A DNA stretch of 5,186 nucleotides from an uncultured Bacillota bacterium (GCA_937863905.1 CALMHV010000344.1:1-5186); one strand, 5' to 3'; counted from the first letter of the stretch, positions 1 to 5,186 are shown. The notes: generated from the sequence alone by a model not told the origin. Numbers and translations: made by a program.

Positions 1-551
1 CCGACGAGTTTCTGCAGCTGCAGCAGCGCATCGATCAACGCTTCCGGGCGCGGCGGACAGCCCGGGAGGTAGACGTCGACAGGGATGACCTTGTCAATGC
101 CGGGCACGACGTTGTAGGTGCCCGCGAAGGGCCCGCCCGTGCAGGCGCAGGCGCCCATGGCCAGGATCCACTTGGGTTCGGCCATCTGGTCGTAGAGGAG
201 TTTGATCCGGGAGGCCATCTTCTCGTTGACCGTGCCGGAGATGAACATGAAATCGGCCTGGCGGGGTGAGGCCCGGAAGAACGACCCGAAGCGGTCGAAG
301 TCCCAGCGGGCGGCGGCGGCGGCCATCATCTCGATGGCGCAGCAGGCGAGACCGAAGGTCATGTACCACAACGAGTTCCGGCGGCCCCAGTTGAACAGCT
401 GCCGCACCGGGCCCATGAACACGCCCGGAAGCACCTTCCGGAGAGGGGATTTCTCCGGAACCGAGTGCGAATCGAGCTTCTCGACCAGGCGAACACCCTT
501 GGGACGGCGGGGAAGCTTGTTCCCCCGGCCGCGCCGGCGCCCTACACCCAC
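1..551 (-). CDS. nuoB: NADH-quinone oxidoreductase subunit B (complex I), 3' end cut by window edge
   Basis: Peripheral-arm subunit of respiratory complex I that holds the terminal 4Fe-4S cluster N2, which passes electrons to quinone at the membrane face. 183 codons are visible and the frame is open to the left edge, so the C-terminus is missing. Seen directly: [10 protein letters not shown] with the adjacent Cys70-Cys71, MGACACTGG with Cys135, and [12 protein letters not shown] with Cys165. These are the four N2 ligands known for the family. Cys137 is an extra, non-ligand cysteine. The start is a GTG at 551 that overlaps the last 10 nt of nuoA, with AAGAAGG 7 nt upstream, which suggests translational coupling. 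The first ATG (416, residue 46) would also keep every conserved motif but has a poorer ribosome site. With the GTG start, residues 1-25 form an Arg/Lys-rich extension. The family call is certain; the exact start is not. Confidence 0.96.
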   Translation of the reverse strand, partial: MGVGRRRGRGNKLPRRPKGVRLVEKLDSHSVPEKSPLRKVLPGVFMGPVRQLFNWGRRNSLWYMTFGLACCAIEMMAAAAARWDFDRFGSFFRASPRQADFMFISGTVNEKMASRIKLLYDQMAEPKWILAMGACACTGGPFAGTYNVVPGIDKVIPVDVYLPGCPPRPEALIDALLQLQKLV

Positions 552-895
552 TGCAGCACCTTCTTCTTCCAGGCGTAGACCAGGCCGACGACGAGGATGC
601 CAAGGAAGACGACCATCTCGACCAGACCGGGAAGCCCGAGCTCACGGAAGACCACGGCCCAGGGGTACAGGAAAATCACTTCAACGTCGAAGATGACGAA
701 AACGAGGGCGAAGATGTAGTAGCGCACTCGGAACTTCAGCCGGGAGTCGCCGTAGGGTCGCTCACCGCATTCAAAAATCGACTGCTTGCCGGTGTTCGGC
801 AGGTTCGGCCGCAACAGCTTGGCCACCCAGAGGCCAAGGAAGACGAAACCGACACCGACCGTCAAGAAGAGAAGGACGTCGAAGTAGTTGCCCAT
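542..895 (-). CDS. nuoA: NADH-quinone oxidoreductase subunit A (complex I)
   Basis: Small membrane subunit of complex I (ND3 homologue), 117 residues, the usual length. Three hydrophobic segments are visible, at about residues 6-28, 58-82 and 91-108. The loop after the first helix holds [10 protein letters not shown] (Cys43). This is the conserved ECG loop, whose cysteine in bovine ND3 (Cys39) reports the active/deactive transition. The second helix carries [12 protein letters not shown] (residues 69-80) with the conserved acidic pair Asp70 and Glu72. The ATG at 895 has GGGGAGG 10 nt upstream. The frame stays open to an upstream ATG at 1027, but that would put the promoter and leader inside the gene and add a non-conserved N-terminus, so 895 is preferred. 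It is the first gene of the nuo operon and overlaps nuoB by 10 nt. Confidence 0.97.
   Translation of the reverse strand: MGNYFDVLLFLTVGVGFVFLGLWVAKLLRPNLPNTGKQSIFECGERPYGDSRLKFRVRYYIFALVFVIFDVEVIFLYPWAVVFRELGLPGLVEMVVFLGILVVGLVYAWKKKVLQWV
559..565 (-). promoter_or_regulatory. Ribosome binding site for nuoB inside nuoA
   Basis: AAGAAGG lies 7 nt before the GTG at 551, within the last codons of nuoA. It is the main reason for choosing this GTG over the internal ATG at 416. Confidence 0.6.
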
Positions 896-952
896 TCGTC
901 GGGTGCCTCCCCGATGGACTGAAGGGCGGAGCAGACCGCACACACACGAGCA

Positions 953-982
953 ATTATAGTCTTCGCCAGAAAAGGGTGTCAA
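953..982 (-). promoter_or_regulatory. Sigma-A type promoter of the nuo operon
   Basis: On the minus strand a perfect -35 TTGACA (977-982) is followed, after an 18-nt spacer, by a perfect -10 TATAAT (953-958). Transcription should start near 946 and give a leader of about 50 nt before nuoA at 895. Both hexamers match the vegetative consensus exactly. The spacer is 1 nt longer than the optimum. No extended -10 TG is present. No clear operator palindrome was recognised around it. Confidence 0.88.
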
Positions 983-1040
983 CCGAGCCGGCGAGCGGGT
1001 ACTAGGTATGAGCCCAGCTACAGCCATGTTGCCCTAAAGC

Positions 1041-1077
1041 CGAGCCGCCGGAGGGGTGGACCCCCTCCGGCGGCTCG
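1041..1077 (-). terminator. Perfect 16-bp GC hairpin, probable intrinsic terminator after the spo0E-like gene
   Basis: The left arm (1041-1056) and right arm (1062-1077) are perfectly complementary over 16 bp, with a 5-nt loop. On the minus strand the hairpin begins 36 nt after the stop of the spo0E-like gene and is followed by GCTTTA, a weak U-tract. No plus-strand gene lies upstream, so a minus-strand terminator separating this unit from the nuo promoter is the simplest reading. Because the U-run is only three bases, termination could be partial or depend on the very stable stem. Confidence 0.68.
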
Positions 1078-1113
1078 TTGGCTATCTCTCATTCTTCTTT
1101 CCGTCTATCTCCC

Positions 1114-1302
1114 CTACACCCCTCTTGTCGCCCGCAGGGACGTCGACAAGTACTTGACGATGAGATGGTCCAGTTGCCGACTGAGATAGAGTATGGGAGG
1201 GCTGGTCAGGGGCTCCCCCAGTCTGTGTCGATCAGCGATCTGCTCCCGCAAAGCCTCGATCCGACGAAGAGTCTCCGCACGTTCCAAGTCAGTTGGCGGC
1301 AT
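1114..1302 (-). CDS. Spo0E-family aspartyl-phosphate phosphatase (small sporulation regulator)
   Basis: Encodes 62 residues, matching the usual 45-85 of the Spo0E-like family. Known members of the family dephosphorylate Spo0A~P in the cytoplasm and so delay sporulation. The sequence fits a two-helix hairpin. Helix 1 is about residues 5-25 (LERAETLRRIEALREQIAD), followed by a loop with LGEPLTSP. Helix 2 is about residues 36-52 with the signature LSRQLDHLIVKY: Ser41, Leu44, Asp45, Ile48 and Tyr51 correspond to the family SxxLDxLIxxY pattern. The ATG at 1302 lacks a well-spaced Shine-Dalgarno; GAGG occurs 14 nt and about 22 nt upstream, so the start is slightly uncertain. It lies 80 nt after murB, with its own candidate promoter and a perfect hairpin behind it. 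I infer Spo0A-P as substrate from the family; the partner is not proven by sequence. Confidence 0.88.
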   Translation of the reverse strand: MPPTDLERAETLRRIEALREQIADRHRLGEPLTSPPILYLSRQLDHLIVKYLSTSLRATRGV

Positions 1303-1312
1303 GTATGGCGAT

Positions 1313-1327
1313 GAGGCCTCGCGCCTC
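1313..1327 (-). other. Short inverted repeat in the leader of the spo0E-like gene
   Basis: GAGGC (1313-1317) and GCCTC (1323-1327) can pair with a 5-nt loop. On the minus strand this hairpin takes in both GAGG sequences that are the only visible Shine-Dalgarno candidates for the ATG at 1302. It could lower translation, or be chance in GC-rich sequence. Confidence 0.25.
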
Positions 1328-1337
1328 TTTGCCCCCT

Positions 1338-1344
1338 TTCGACA
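1338..1344 (-). promoter_or_regulatory. Candidate Spo0A-binding box
   Basis: TGTCGAA on the minus strand matches all seven positions of the 0A box (TGNCGAA). It sits just downstream of the predicted start of the spo0E-like gene, a location where bound Spo0A~P would be expected to repress. A 7-base match is weak on its own; the position before a Spo0A-phosphatase family gene is what raises it above chance. Confidence 0.33.
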
Positions 1345-1355
1345 CCCTTGCTGGC

Positions 1356-1385
1356 ACAATATCACAAAGAAGGGAATGATGTCTA
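1356..1385 (-). promoter_or_regulatory. Candidate sigma-A promoter for the spo0E-like gene
   Basis: On the minus strand the -35 is TAGACA (1380-1385, five of six consensus bases) and overlaps the murB stop codon. An 18-nt spacer follows, then the -10 TATTGT (1356-1361, four of six), preceded by TG at the extended -10 position. Predicted start is near 1349, with a leader of about 47 nt. The small gene could therefore be expressed independently of murB, although read-through from murB is also possible as no terminator is visible between them. Confidence 0.45.
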
Positions 1386-2321
1386 ATCTTCGCCGACAAT
1401 GCGGAGTTCCGGCTCCAGCCACACGCCGGCGTGGGCTTGAACGGCCTGGCGCACCCGCTCGATGAGTTCGAGGACGTCGCGGGCCGTGGCCGACCCCAGG
1501 TTGACGATGAAACCGGCGTGGCGCTCGGAGACCTGGGCGTCCCCGACGCGAAGCCCCTGGCATCCGGCTTCCTGGATGAGCGTGCCGGCATAGCGCCCGG
1601 GCGGGCGTTTGAAGACGCTCCCCGCGCTCGGAAGGTCGATGGGCTGACGGGCCTCCCGCTTCGCGGTGTTCTCCTCCTCCCGGCGCCGGATGGCGGCAAG
1701 GTCCCCGCAAGCGAGTCGCAGCGTCGCCGACACGACGACCCAGCCCTCGCGCTGGGGACGGCTGGTCCGGTAGCCGAACTCAAGAAGGCCGGCGGGGACG
1801 GACTCGATGAGGTCCCGGGACGTGATAAAGTCCGCGGACTCGACCACCTTCGCCATCTCTGAGTCGTAGGCCCCGGCGTTCATGATCACGGCCCCGCCCA
1901 CCGACCCCGGGATGCCGACGGCGAACTCCATCCCGGAGAGCCCCCGCCGGCCGCACTCCCGAGCCAGGTCGGCCAAGCCGGCGGCGGCCCCGGCCCGGAC
2001 CCTCTCTCCGTCGAAGGTCGTCGCGGCCAGGTCCCCGGCCGGCCGCACCACCACGCCCCGGATACCCCCGTCCCGGACGAGAAGGTTCGTCCCCCGGCCG
2101 AGGACCAGGAAAGGCACCCGCCGGCCGCGGCACTCCCCGAGAACCCGCAGGAGTTCCCCGGCGCTTTCGACGGTGACCAGGAAATCAGCCGGACCGCCGA
2201 TCTTGAAGGACGTGTGGCGGGACATGGGGACGCCCCGCTCCACCCTGGCCCGGGACGTCGCCTCGACAAGGCTCTTCTCCAGAGCGCGGTCCGCCTCGGC
2301 CCTGCCGCACGGTCCGGACAT
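1383..2321 (-). CDS. murB: UDP-N-acetylenolpyruvoylglucosamine reductase
   Basis: Cytoplasmic FAD enzyme of peptidoglycan precursor synthesis. It reduces UDP-GlcNAc-enolpyruvate to UDP-MurNAc with NADPH. The 312 residues match the shorter type II form found in Firmicutes. Motifs in order: HTSFKIGGPADF (36-47) and GRGTNLLVRDGG (75-86) of the FAD domain; GMEFAVGIPGSVGGAVIMNAG (130-150); FGYRTS with Arg185; PSAGSVFKRP (231-240) with catalytic Ser235; EAGCQGLRVGDAQVS (251-265); and C-terminal WLEPELRIVG (301-310) with the catalytic Glu. The ATG at 2321 has GGGAGG 9 nt upstream and begins 17 nt after the degV stop, so the two are almost certainly cotranscribed. The frame extends far upstream inside degV, but that part is shadow sequence. 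No key residue is missing. Confidence 0.97.
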   Translation of the reverse strand: MSGPCGRAEADRALEKSLVEATSRARVERGVPMSRHTSFKIGGPADFLVTVESAGELLRVLGECRGRRVPFLVLGRGTNLLVRDGGIRGVVVRPAGDLAATTFDGERVRAGAAAGLADLARECGRRGLSGMEFAVGIPGSVGGAVIMNAGAYDSEMAKVVESADFITSRDLIESVPAGLLEFGYRTSRPQREGWVVVSATLRLACGDLAAIRRREEENTAKREARQPIDLPSAGSVFKRPPGRYAGTLIQEAGCQGLRVGDAQVSERHAGFIVNLGSATARDVLELIERVRQAVQAHAGVWLEPELRIVGED

Positions 2322-2338
2322 GCCGCCGCACCTCCCGC

Positions 2339-3184
2339 CTAGGCCCGCCCCAGGGCGACCCCGATAAGTCCCGGTCCCGTGTGCACGACCAGGACCGGAC
2401 TGACCTGACCGAAAGTCACTTTCGTTACCCCGGGCAACTTCAGGATGCTCTCGCGCAGGGTCCGCGCTTCCTCTTCGGCCCCGCCGTGCATGACGGCCAC
2501 GCGGTTCGCCCCGGCGGCCACGCCCTCGCGGGCAATCTCGAAGAGTTCCCGCAGGGACTGGTTGCGGCCTCTCACCCGGCGATAGCTGAAGTACTTGCCG
2601 TGCTCGTCTATCGAGATGATGGGCTTGAGGTCGAGGGCCCCCGCCAGAGCCGCGGAAACGGCGCCGATGCGCCCGCCGCGCCGGAGATACTCGACCGTCT
2701 TGAGGACGAAGTAGGTCTTGGATTGCGAGACCATCTCCCGGGCCCGGCTCACGACATCGTCCAGGGTCACGCCTTCCTTGAGCCATTGGGCGGCCTGTTC
2801 CACGACCTGCCCGAGGCCCATGGAGAGGGAGAGGGAGTCGAGGACGGTGGTCTTGAGGCTGGTGACTTCCTCGGCCGCGGCCCGGACCACGTTCATGGTC
2901 CCGCTCAGCCCGCTGGAGATGTGAACGGCCAGAGCGTGCGTGAACCCGGCCTCGCGAACCTTCCGGAGAAGCCCCAGCGCGTCCTCGTGCGAGGGGGTCG
3001 AGGTCGTCGGGACCTCGCGGTCGAGACGTTCATAGACTTCCGATGGCGTGATATCGACGCGGTCGCGGTAGCTCCGGTCCCCGTAGATCACGTACAGGGG
3101 AAGAACGTGGATGCCGTGCTCCGCGATGACCTCGGCCCCGAGGTCGCACGAACTGTCGGTGATGAGCGCGATGCGTTCGGTCAA
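2339..3184 (-). CDS. DegV family protein (fatty-acid-binding, FakB-like)
   Basis: 281 residues, full length for the DegV family (about 280). Characterised members (FakB) bind a fatty acid in the cytosol and present it to the kinase FakA, allowing exogenous fatty acids into phospholipids. Visible motifs: ITDSSCDL near the N-terminus (8-15), TSTPSHEDAL (61-70, the family TSxPS motif), HISSGLSGT (88-96) with the ligand-contacting serines, LKTVEYLRRGGRIG (161-174), LKPIISIDEHGKY (186-198) and C-terminal VVHTGPGLIGVALG (266-279). The start is TTG at 3184, supported by GGGAGGA 6 nt upstream; no better ATG is near. It lies 57 nt after rlmD and 17 nt before murB. No FakA gene is in the window, so lipid specificity and partner are inferred from the family only. 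Confidence 0.95.
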   Translation of the reverse strand: MTERIALITDSSCDLGAEVIAEHGIHVLPLYVIYGDRSYRDRVDITPSEVYERLDREVPTTSTPSHEDALGLLRKVREAGFTHALAVHISSGLSGTMNVVRAAAEEVTSLKTTVLDSLSLSMGLGQVVEQAAQWLKEGVTLDDVVSRAREMVSQSKTYFVLKTVEYLRRGGRIGAVSAALAGALDLKPIISIDEHGKYFSYRRVRGRNQSLRELFEIAREGVAAGANRVAVMHGGAEEEARTLRESILKLPGVTKVTFGQVSPVLVVHTGPGLIGVALGRA

Positions 3185-3190
3185 GTGTTT

Positions 3191-3197
3191 TCCTCCC
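3191..3197 (-). promoter_or_regulatory. Ribosome binding site deciding the TTG start of degV
   Basis: GGGAGGA lies 6 nt before TTG at 3184. The TTG-encoded residue is directly followed by the conserved ERIALITDSS strand that begins DegV proteins, so the site and the homology agree. Confidence 0.75.
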
Positions 3198-3241
3198 GGA
3201 TGGTGCTGGATGGACGACCCCTATCGGAAACAGCTTCGACG

Positions 3242-4660
3242 CTAGCCGGCCCCTTCCCCGCTTTCCCGCCGGTCGAGCCTGGCCACGCACTCCACGTGCG
3301 CCGTCTGCGGGAACATGTCCACCGGCTGGACCTCCCGCACCAGGTACCCCCCCGCGGACAGGATACCCAGGTCCCTGGCCAGCGTAGCTGGATTGCACGA
3401 GACGTACACGACCCGGCGGCAAGCCAGCCGGAGGACGGCCGCCAGCACGGCCGGTTCGCACCCCTTGCGCGGCGGGTCGAGGACCACCGTATCCACGGGA
3501 ATCCCCGCTCCGGCCATGTCCGCCAGGACGGCGGCGGCGTCCCCGCAGATGAAACCGGCGTTGCGGATCCCGTTGGCCTTGGCGTTGGCGGCGGCGTCGC
3601 GAACCGCGGCCAGGCTCAGTTCCACGCCCACTATCTCCTCGAGCCCCTTGAGCCTGGCGGCCAGGAAGAGGGTGATGGTCCCGACGCCGCAGTAGATGTC
3701 GGCAACCCGCTGGGCGCCGGAGGCCATCCGGGCCACGACCTCGTAGAGCACCTCGGTCTGGCTCGGGTTGACCTGGAAGAAGGACGAAGGCGAGACCCTG
3801 AACCGGAGCCCCCCGAGCGTGTCGGTGATGTGGCCCGGCCCGGACAGCACGACATCACGCGGCCCGAGGACAACGTTGGTGCGGCGCGGGTTGATGTTCT
3901 GGACCACGGTCCGGACCTCCGGGACCGCCTGTTGCAGCGCGGCGGCCAGGCGCCGGCCCATGGGGAAGGCGACCTGCGAGGTGACAAAGACGGCCATGGC
4001 CTGACGGCCGTCCTGCGACACTCGGGCCAGCACGTGACGGAGCAGCCCGACCCCGGTGTCCTCGTCGTAGGCCGTCACCCCCAGTTCGGAGGCTATCCGG
4101 ACCGCCGCCGCCAGGACCGCGTTGTTCGTGGGGTGCTGCAGAAGACAGCCTTCAACCGGAATGACTTCGTGGGTGCCGCGACGATAGAGGCCGGAACGGA
4201 GGCTCACGGGCCCGCCGCCCTTCTTAGCCTGGCGAACCGCCACAATCGGGAACTGGGCCTTGTTGCGGTAGCCGAGGGGCAAGGGGGCACCCAGGCAGGG
4301 GGGGACCTCTACCGAGTCAAGGCGCCCGACGCGGCGGAGGGCCTCGCGGACCACCTTCGTCTTCCACTCCAGCTGGGCCGGGTAGGAGAGGGCCAGGAGC
4401 TGGCAGCCCCCGCAGTCCGGGGCGGCCAGGCAGGCCGGGTCGACTCGGGAGGGGCTGGGCTCGACGACTCTGACCAACTCGGCCTCCAGAAAGCGCCGGC
4501 CGGGGCCCGCGCCGCCGGGGACCAGGGCCTCCACCCGGTCACCGGGGAGAGCCCCCGGCACGAAGACGACCAGGTCGCCCGCGCGGCCGATGCCCTGGCC
4601 TTCCGACCCGAGGTCGGTGATGGCGAGTTCGACCTTTCTGGCCCTGTCCGTCTGTGTCAC
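3242..4660 (-). CDS. rlmD: 23S rRNA (uracil-C5)-methyltransferase, RlmD/RlmCD type
   Basis: SAM-dependent RNA methyltransferase of the TrmA/RumA family that makes m5U in 23S rRNA (U1939 in RlmD; U747 and U1939 in the Bacillus RlmCD type). From the GTG at 4660 it has 472 residues, close to the family norm. Domains: N-terminal TRAM domain (about 9-67, DLGSEGQGIGRAGDLVVFVP); 4Fe-4S ligands Cys77, Cys83, Cys86 (CxxxxxCGGC) and Cys172; SAM-binding ADIYCGVGTITLFLA (320-334); LDPPRKGCEP (394-403); the nucleophile Cys422 in VSCNPATLARDL; and C-terminal VDMFPQTAHVECV (447-459). The start is uncertain. The GTG at 4660 gives the expected TRAM N-terminus but has no good ribosome site. The frame continues to a GTG at 4777 (511 residues) through sequence with no family resemblance. 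Which uridine is modified cannot be told from sequence. Confidence 0.95.
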   Translation of the reverse strand: MTQTDRARKVELAITDLGSEGQGIGRAGDLVVFVPGALPGDRVEALVPGGAGPGRRFLEAELVRVVEPSPSRVDPACLAAPDCGGCQLLALSYPAQLEWKTKVVREALRRVGRLDSVEVPPCLGAPLPLGYRNKAQFPIVAVRQAKKGGGPVSLRSGLYRRGTHEVIPVEGCLLQHPTNNAVLAAAVRIASELGVTAYDEDTGVGLLRHVLARVSQDGRQAMAVFVTSQVAFPMGRRLAAALQQAVPEVRTVVQNINPRRTNVVLGPRDVVLSGPGHITDTLGGLRFRVSPSSFFQVNPSQTEVLYEVVARMASGAQRVADIYCGVGTITLFLAARLKGLEEIVGVELSLAAVRDAAANAKANGIRNAGFICGDAAAVLADMAGAGIPVDTVVLDPPRKGCEPAVLAAVLRLACRRVVYVSCNPATLARDLGILSAGGYLVREVQPVDMFPQTAHVECVARLDRRESGEGAG

Positions 4661-4913
4661 CTCGTATCGGGGAATTGTGCGCCATTCGACTCTAGTCTTC
4701 AGTTTTCCCCCCGGCGACGGCAAGCCGCCACAATACCGGACAATATTGGAGAGGCTAGCAGGAGTTGCCGATGACACCCCGTATTATTGTCAGAACTTGG
4801 TCCCTCGAGAGACCGAGGCGGGCGGACAACCAACGGAAGGCATCGTTCCTGGCGGGCAAGGCGCTGCTAGACTGGTGGCTTGCTTGCTTCTTCCACTACA
4901 GTTCCCCTCCCCG

Positions 4914-4942
4914 TTGGCACTCCGGATACGGTCCTTCTTAAT
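4914..4942 (+). promoter_or_regulatory. Weak candidate promoter for the secreted-protein gene
   Basis: TTGGCA (4914-4919, five of six -35 bases), a 17-nt spacer, then CTTAAT (4937-4942, four of six -10 bases). The -10 lacks the important A at its second position, so this is tentative. If real, transcription would begin near 4949 and include the hairpins before the gene. Confidence 0.22.
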
Positions 4943-4944
4943 GT

Positions 4945-5021
4945 CCTGGTCCCGCAGGTTAATCGCGCCGTGGCTGGGACATCATCCCAAGGGGGCGCAA
5001 ATCTTCGCTTGATCGGCGAAG
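4945..5021 (+). other. Possible structured leader RNA: three consecutive hairpins
   Basis: Three inverted repeats follow one another. CCTG/CAGG lies at 4945-4958. A two-tier hairpin has outer GCGCC/GGCGC (4965-4969 with 4994-4998) enclosing TGGGA/TCCCA (4975-4979 with 4985-4989). CTTCGC/GCGAAG (5003-5008 with 5016-5021) ends 4 nt before the purine-rich ribosome site. I could not match the conserved cores of c-di-GMP-I, T-box or fluoride riboswitches. It may be a cis-regulatory leader, or chance pairing in GC-rich DNA. Confidence 0.3.
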
Positions 5022-5040
5022 TAAGAAGGGGGCAGAAACT

Positions 5041-5186
5041 ATGTTTCGTGGAAAGTCTCGGTTTTCGAAGAGCAGCGCTTGCCTTATCCTCGCCCTGATT
5101 GTGGCGGTAGGCCTGTTCTGGCCCGGAGGGAAGGCATGGGCTAACTTTGCGCCCACGGCGACCCTCGTGTCAGTCGTGAACCCGAC
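5041..5186 (+). CDS. Secreted protein of unknown function, N-terminus only (cut by window edge)
   Basis: 48 codons are visible and the frame is open to the right edge. The start ATG at 5041 has AAGGGGG (5026-5032) 8 nt upstream, a strong ribosome site. The product begins with a textbook Sec signal peptide: a basic n-region (MFRGKSRFSK), a hydrophobic core at about 13-27 (ACLILALIVAVGLFW), and a c-region ending AWA at residue 34, where signal peptidase I would cut before Asn35. No lipobox cysteine is present at the cut site, so it is not an obvious lipoprotein. The mature part seen (NFAPTATLVSVVNP) is too short to assign a family. It is transcribed away from rlmD and is the only plus-strand gene here. 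Secretion is well supported; function is unknown. Confidence 0.83.
   Translation, partial: MFRGKSRFSKSSACLILALIVAVGLFWPGGKAWANFAPTATLVSVVNP

Larger units (their letters stand above)
4661..5040. other. Divergent intergenic region between rlmD and the secreted-protein gene
   Basis: 380 nt with no convincing gene. Positions 4731-4790 form a relatively AT-rich island, with the palindrome CAATATTG (4741-4748), the wider repeat CAATA-N8-TATTG (4731-4748) and ATTATTG (4783-4789). It probably holds the rlmD promoter, though no good -35/-10 pair could be assigned. A small inverted repeat CCTCG/CGAGG lies at 4803-4818. The right part carries a weak plus-strand promoter candidate and a run of hairpins before the start codon at 5041. 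Confidence 0.6.

Noticed and set aside
692..698. A second TGNCGAA match (TGACGAA, plus strand)
   Set aside because: It lies inside the conserved nuoA coding sequence, away from any promoter, and is expected by chance.
896..1027. Upstream extension of nuoA to an ATG at 1027
   Set aside because: It would include the perfect promoter and the leader. The added residues are not like NuoA, and the ATG at 895 has a strong ribosome site.
1360..1372. TTGTG direct repeats on the minus strand resembling half of a Rex site
   Set aside because: Rex sites are inverted repeats (TTGTGAA...TTCACAA). Only same-direction half-sites are present, overlapping the candidate -10.
2322..2786. Upstream extension of the murB frame by 155 codons
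   Set aside because: It lies within degV in another frame, is Arg/Gly-rich and has no resemblance to MurB. The ATG at 2321 has a strong ribosome site.
2381..4774. A 797-codon open frame on the plus strand, antisense to degV and rlmD
   Set aside because: It mirrors two clearly conserved minus-strand genes, its product is low-complexity and rich in Gly, Asp, Arg and Pro, and no domain is recognisable. Long antisense frames are expected in GC-rich coding DNA.
4590..5012. Plus-strand frame across the divergent intergenic region
   Set aside because: It begins inside rlmD on the opposite strand, has no recognisable domain and no clear ribosome site.
4945..5040. Known riboswitch classes (c-di-GMP-I, T-box, fluoride)
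   Set aside because: Their conserved core sequences, such as the T-box GGTGGNACCGCG, are not present. Only generic hairpins are seen.

Overview
The window is about 65% GC and nearly all its genes lie on the minus strand. The most likely source is a spore-forming, high-GC member of the Bacillota (Firmicutes) that respires with complex I. Three things point there. A 62-residue Spo0E-family phosphatase is encoded, and that family belongs to the Spo0 sporulation phosphorelay. A DegV/FakB lipid-binding protein is present, typical of Firmicutes. Strong Shine-Dalgarno sequences sit in front of most genes, some with GTG or TTG starts. The exact lineage cannot be fixed by eye; high-GC Clostridia-like groups such as Symbiobacterium relatives or Limnochordia are plausible.

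Layout, read along the minus strand from right to left: rlmD (23S rRNA m5U methyltransferase with a 4Fe-4S cluster), 57 nt gap, degV (TTG start), 17 nt gap, murB (UDP-N-acetylenolpyruvoylglucosamine reductase), 80 nt gap holding a candidate promoter and a candidate Spo0A box, then the small spo0E-like gene. A perfect 16-bp GC hairpin follows and probably ends that transcript. Next comes a near-ideal sigma-A promoter (TTGACA, 18 nt, TATAAT) driving nuoA and nuoB, the first two genes of a complex I operon. nuoB overlaps the end of nuoA by 10 nt and runs off the left edge.

On the right, a 380-nt divergent intergenic stretch separates rlmD from a plus-strand gene for a secreted protein. Only the signal peptide and about 14 mature residues of that protein are inside the window. 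The 95 nt before its start contain three consecutive potential hairpins, possibly a structured leader RNA.

Functionally, rlmD-degV-murB looks like a housekeeping cluster (ribosome modification, fatty-acid handling, cell wall precursors) and nuoAB a separate respiratory operon. The small phosphatase between them is the regulatory element of most interest. I found no mobile element, CRISPR array, tRNA or rRNA, and no clear evidence of a wholly new system. The best leads are the possible Spo0A feedback site at the spo0E-like gene and the structured leader of the secreted protein.
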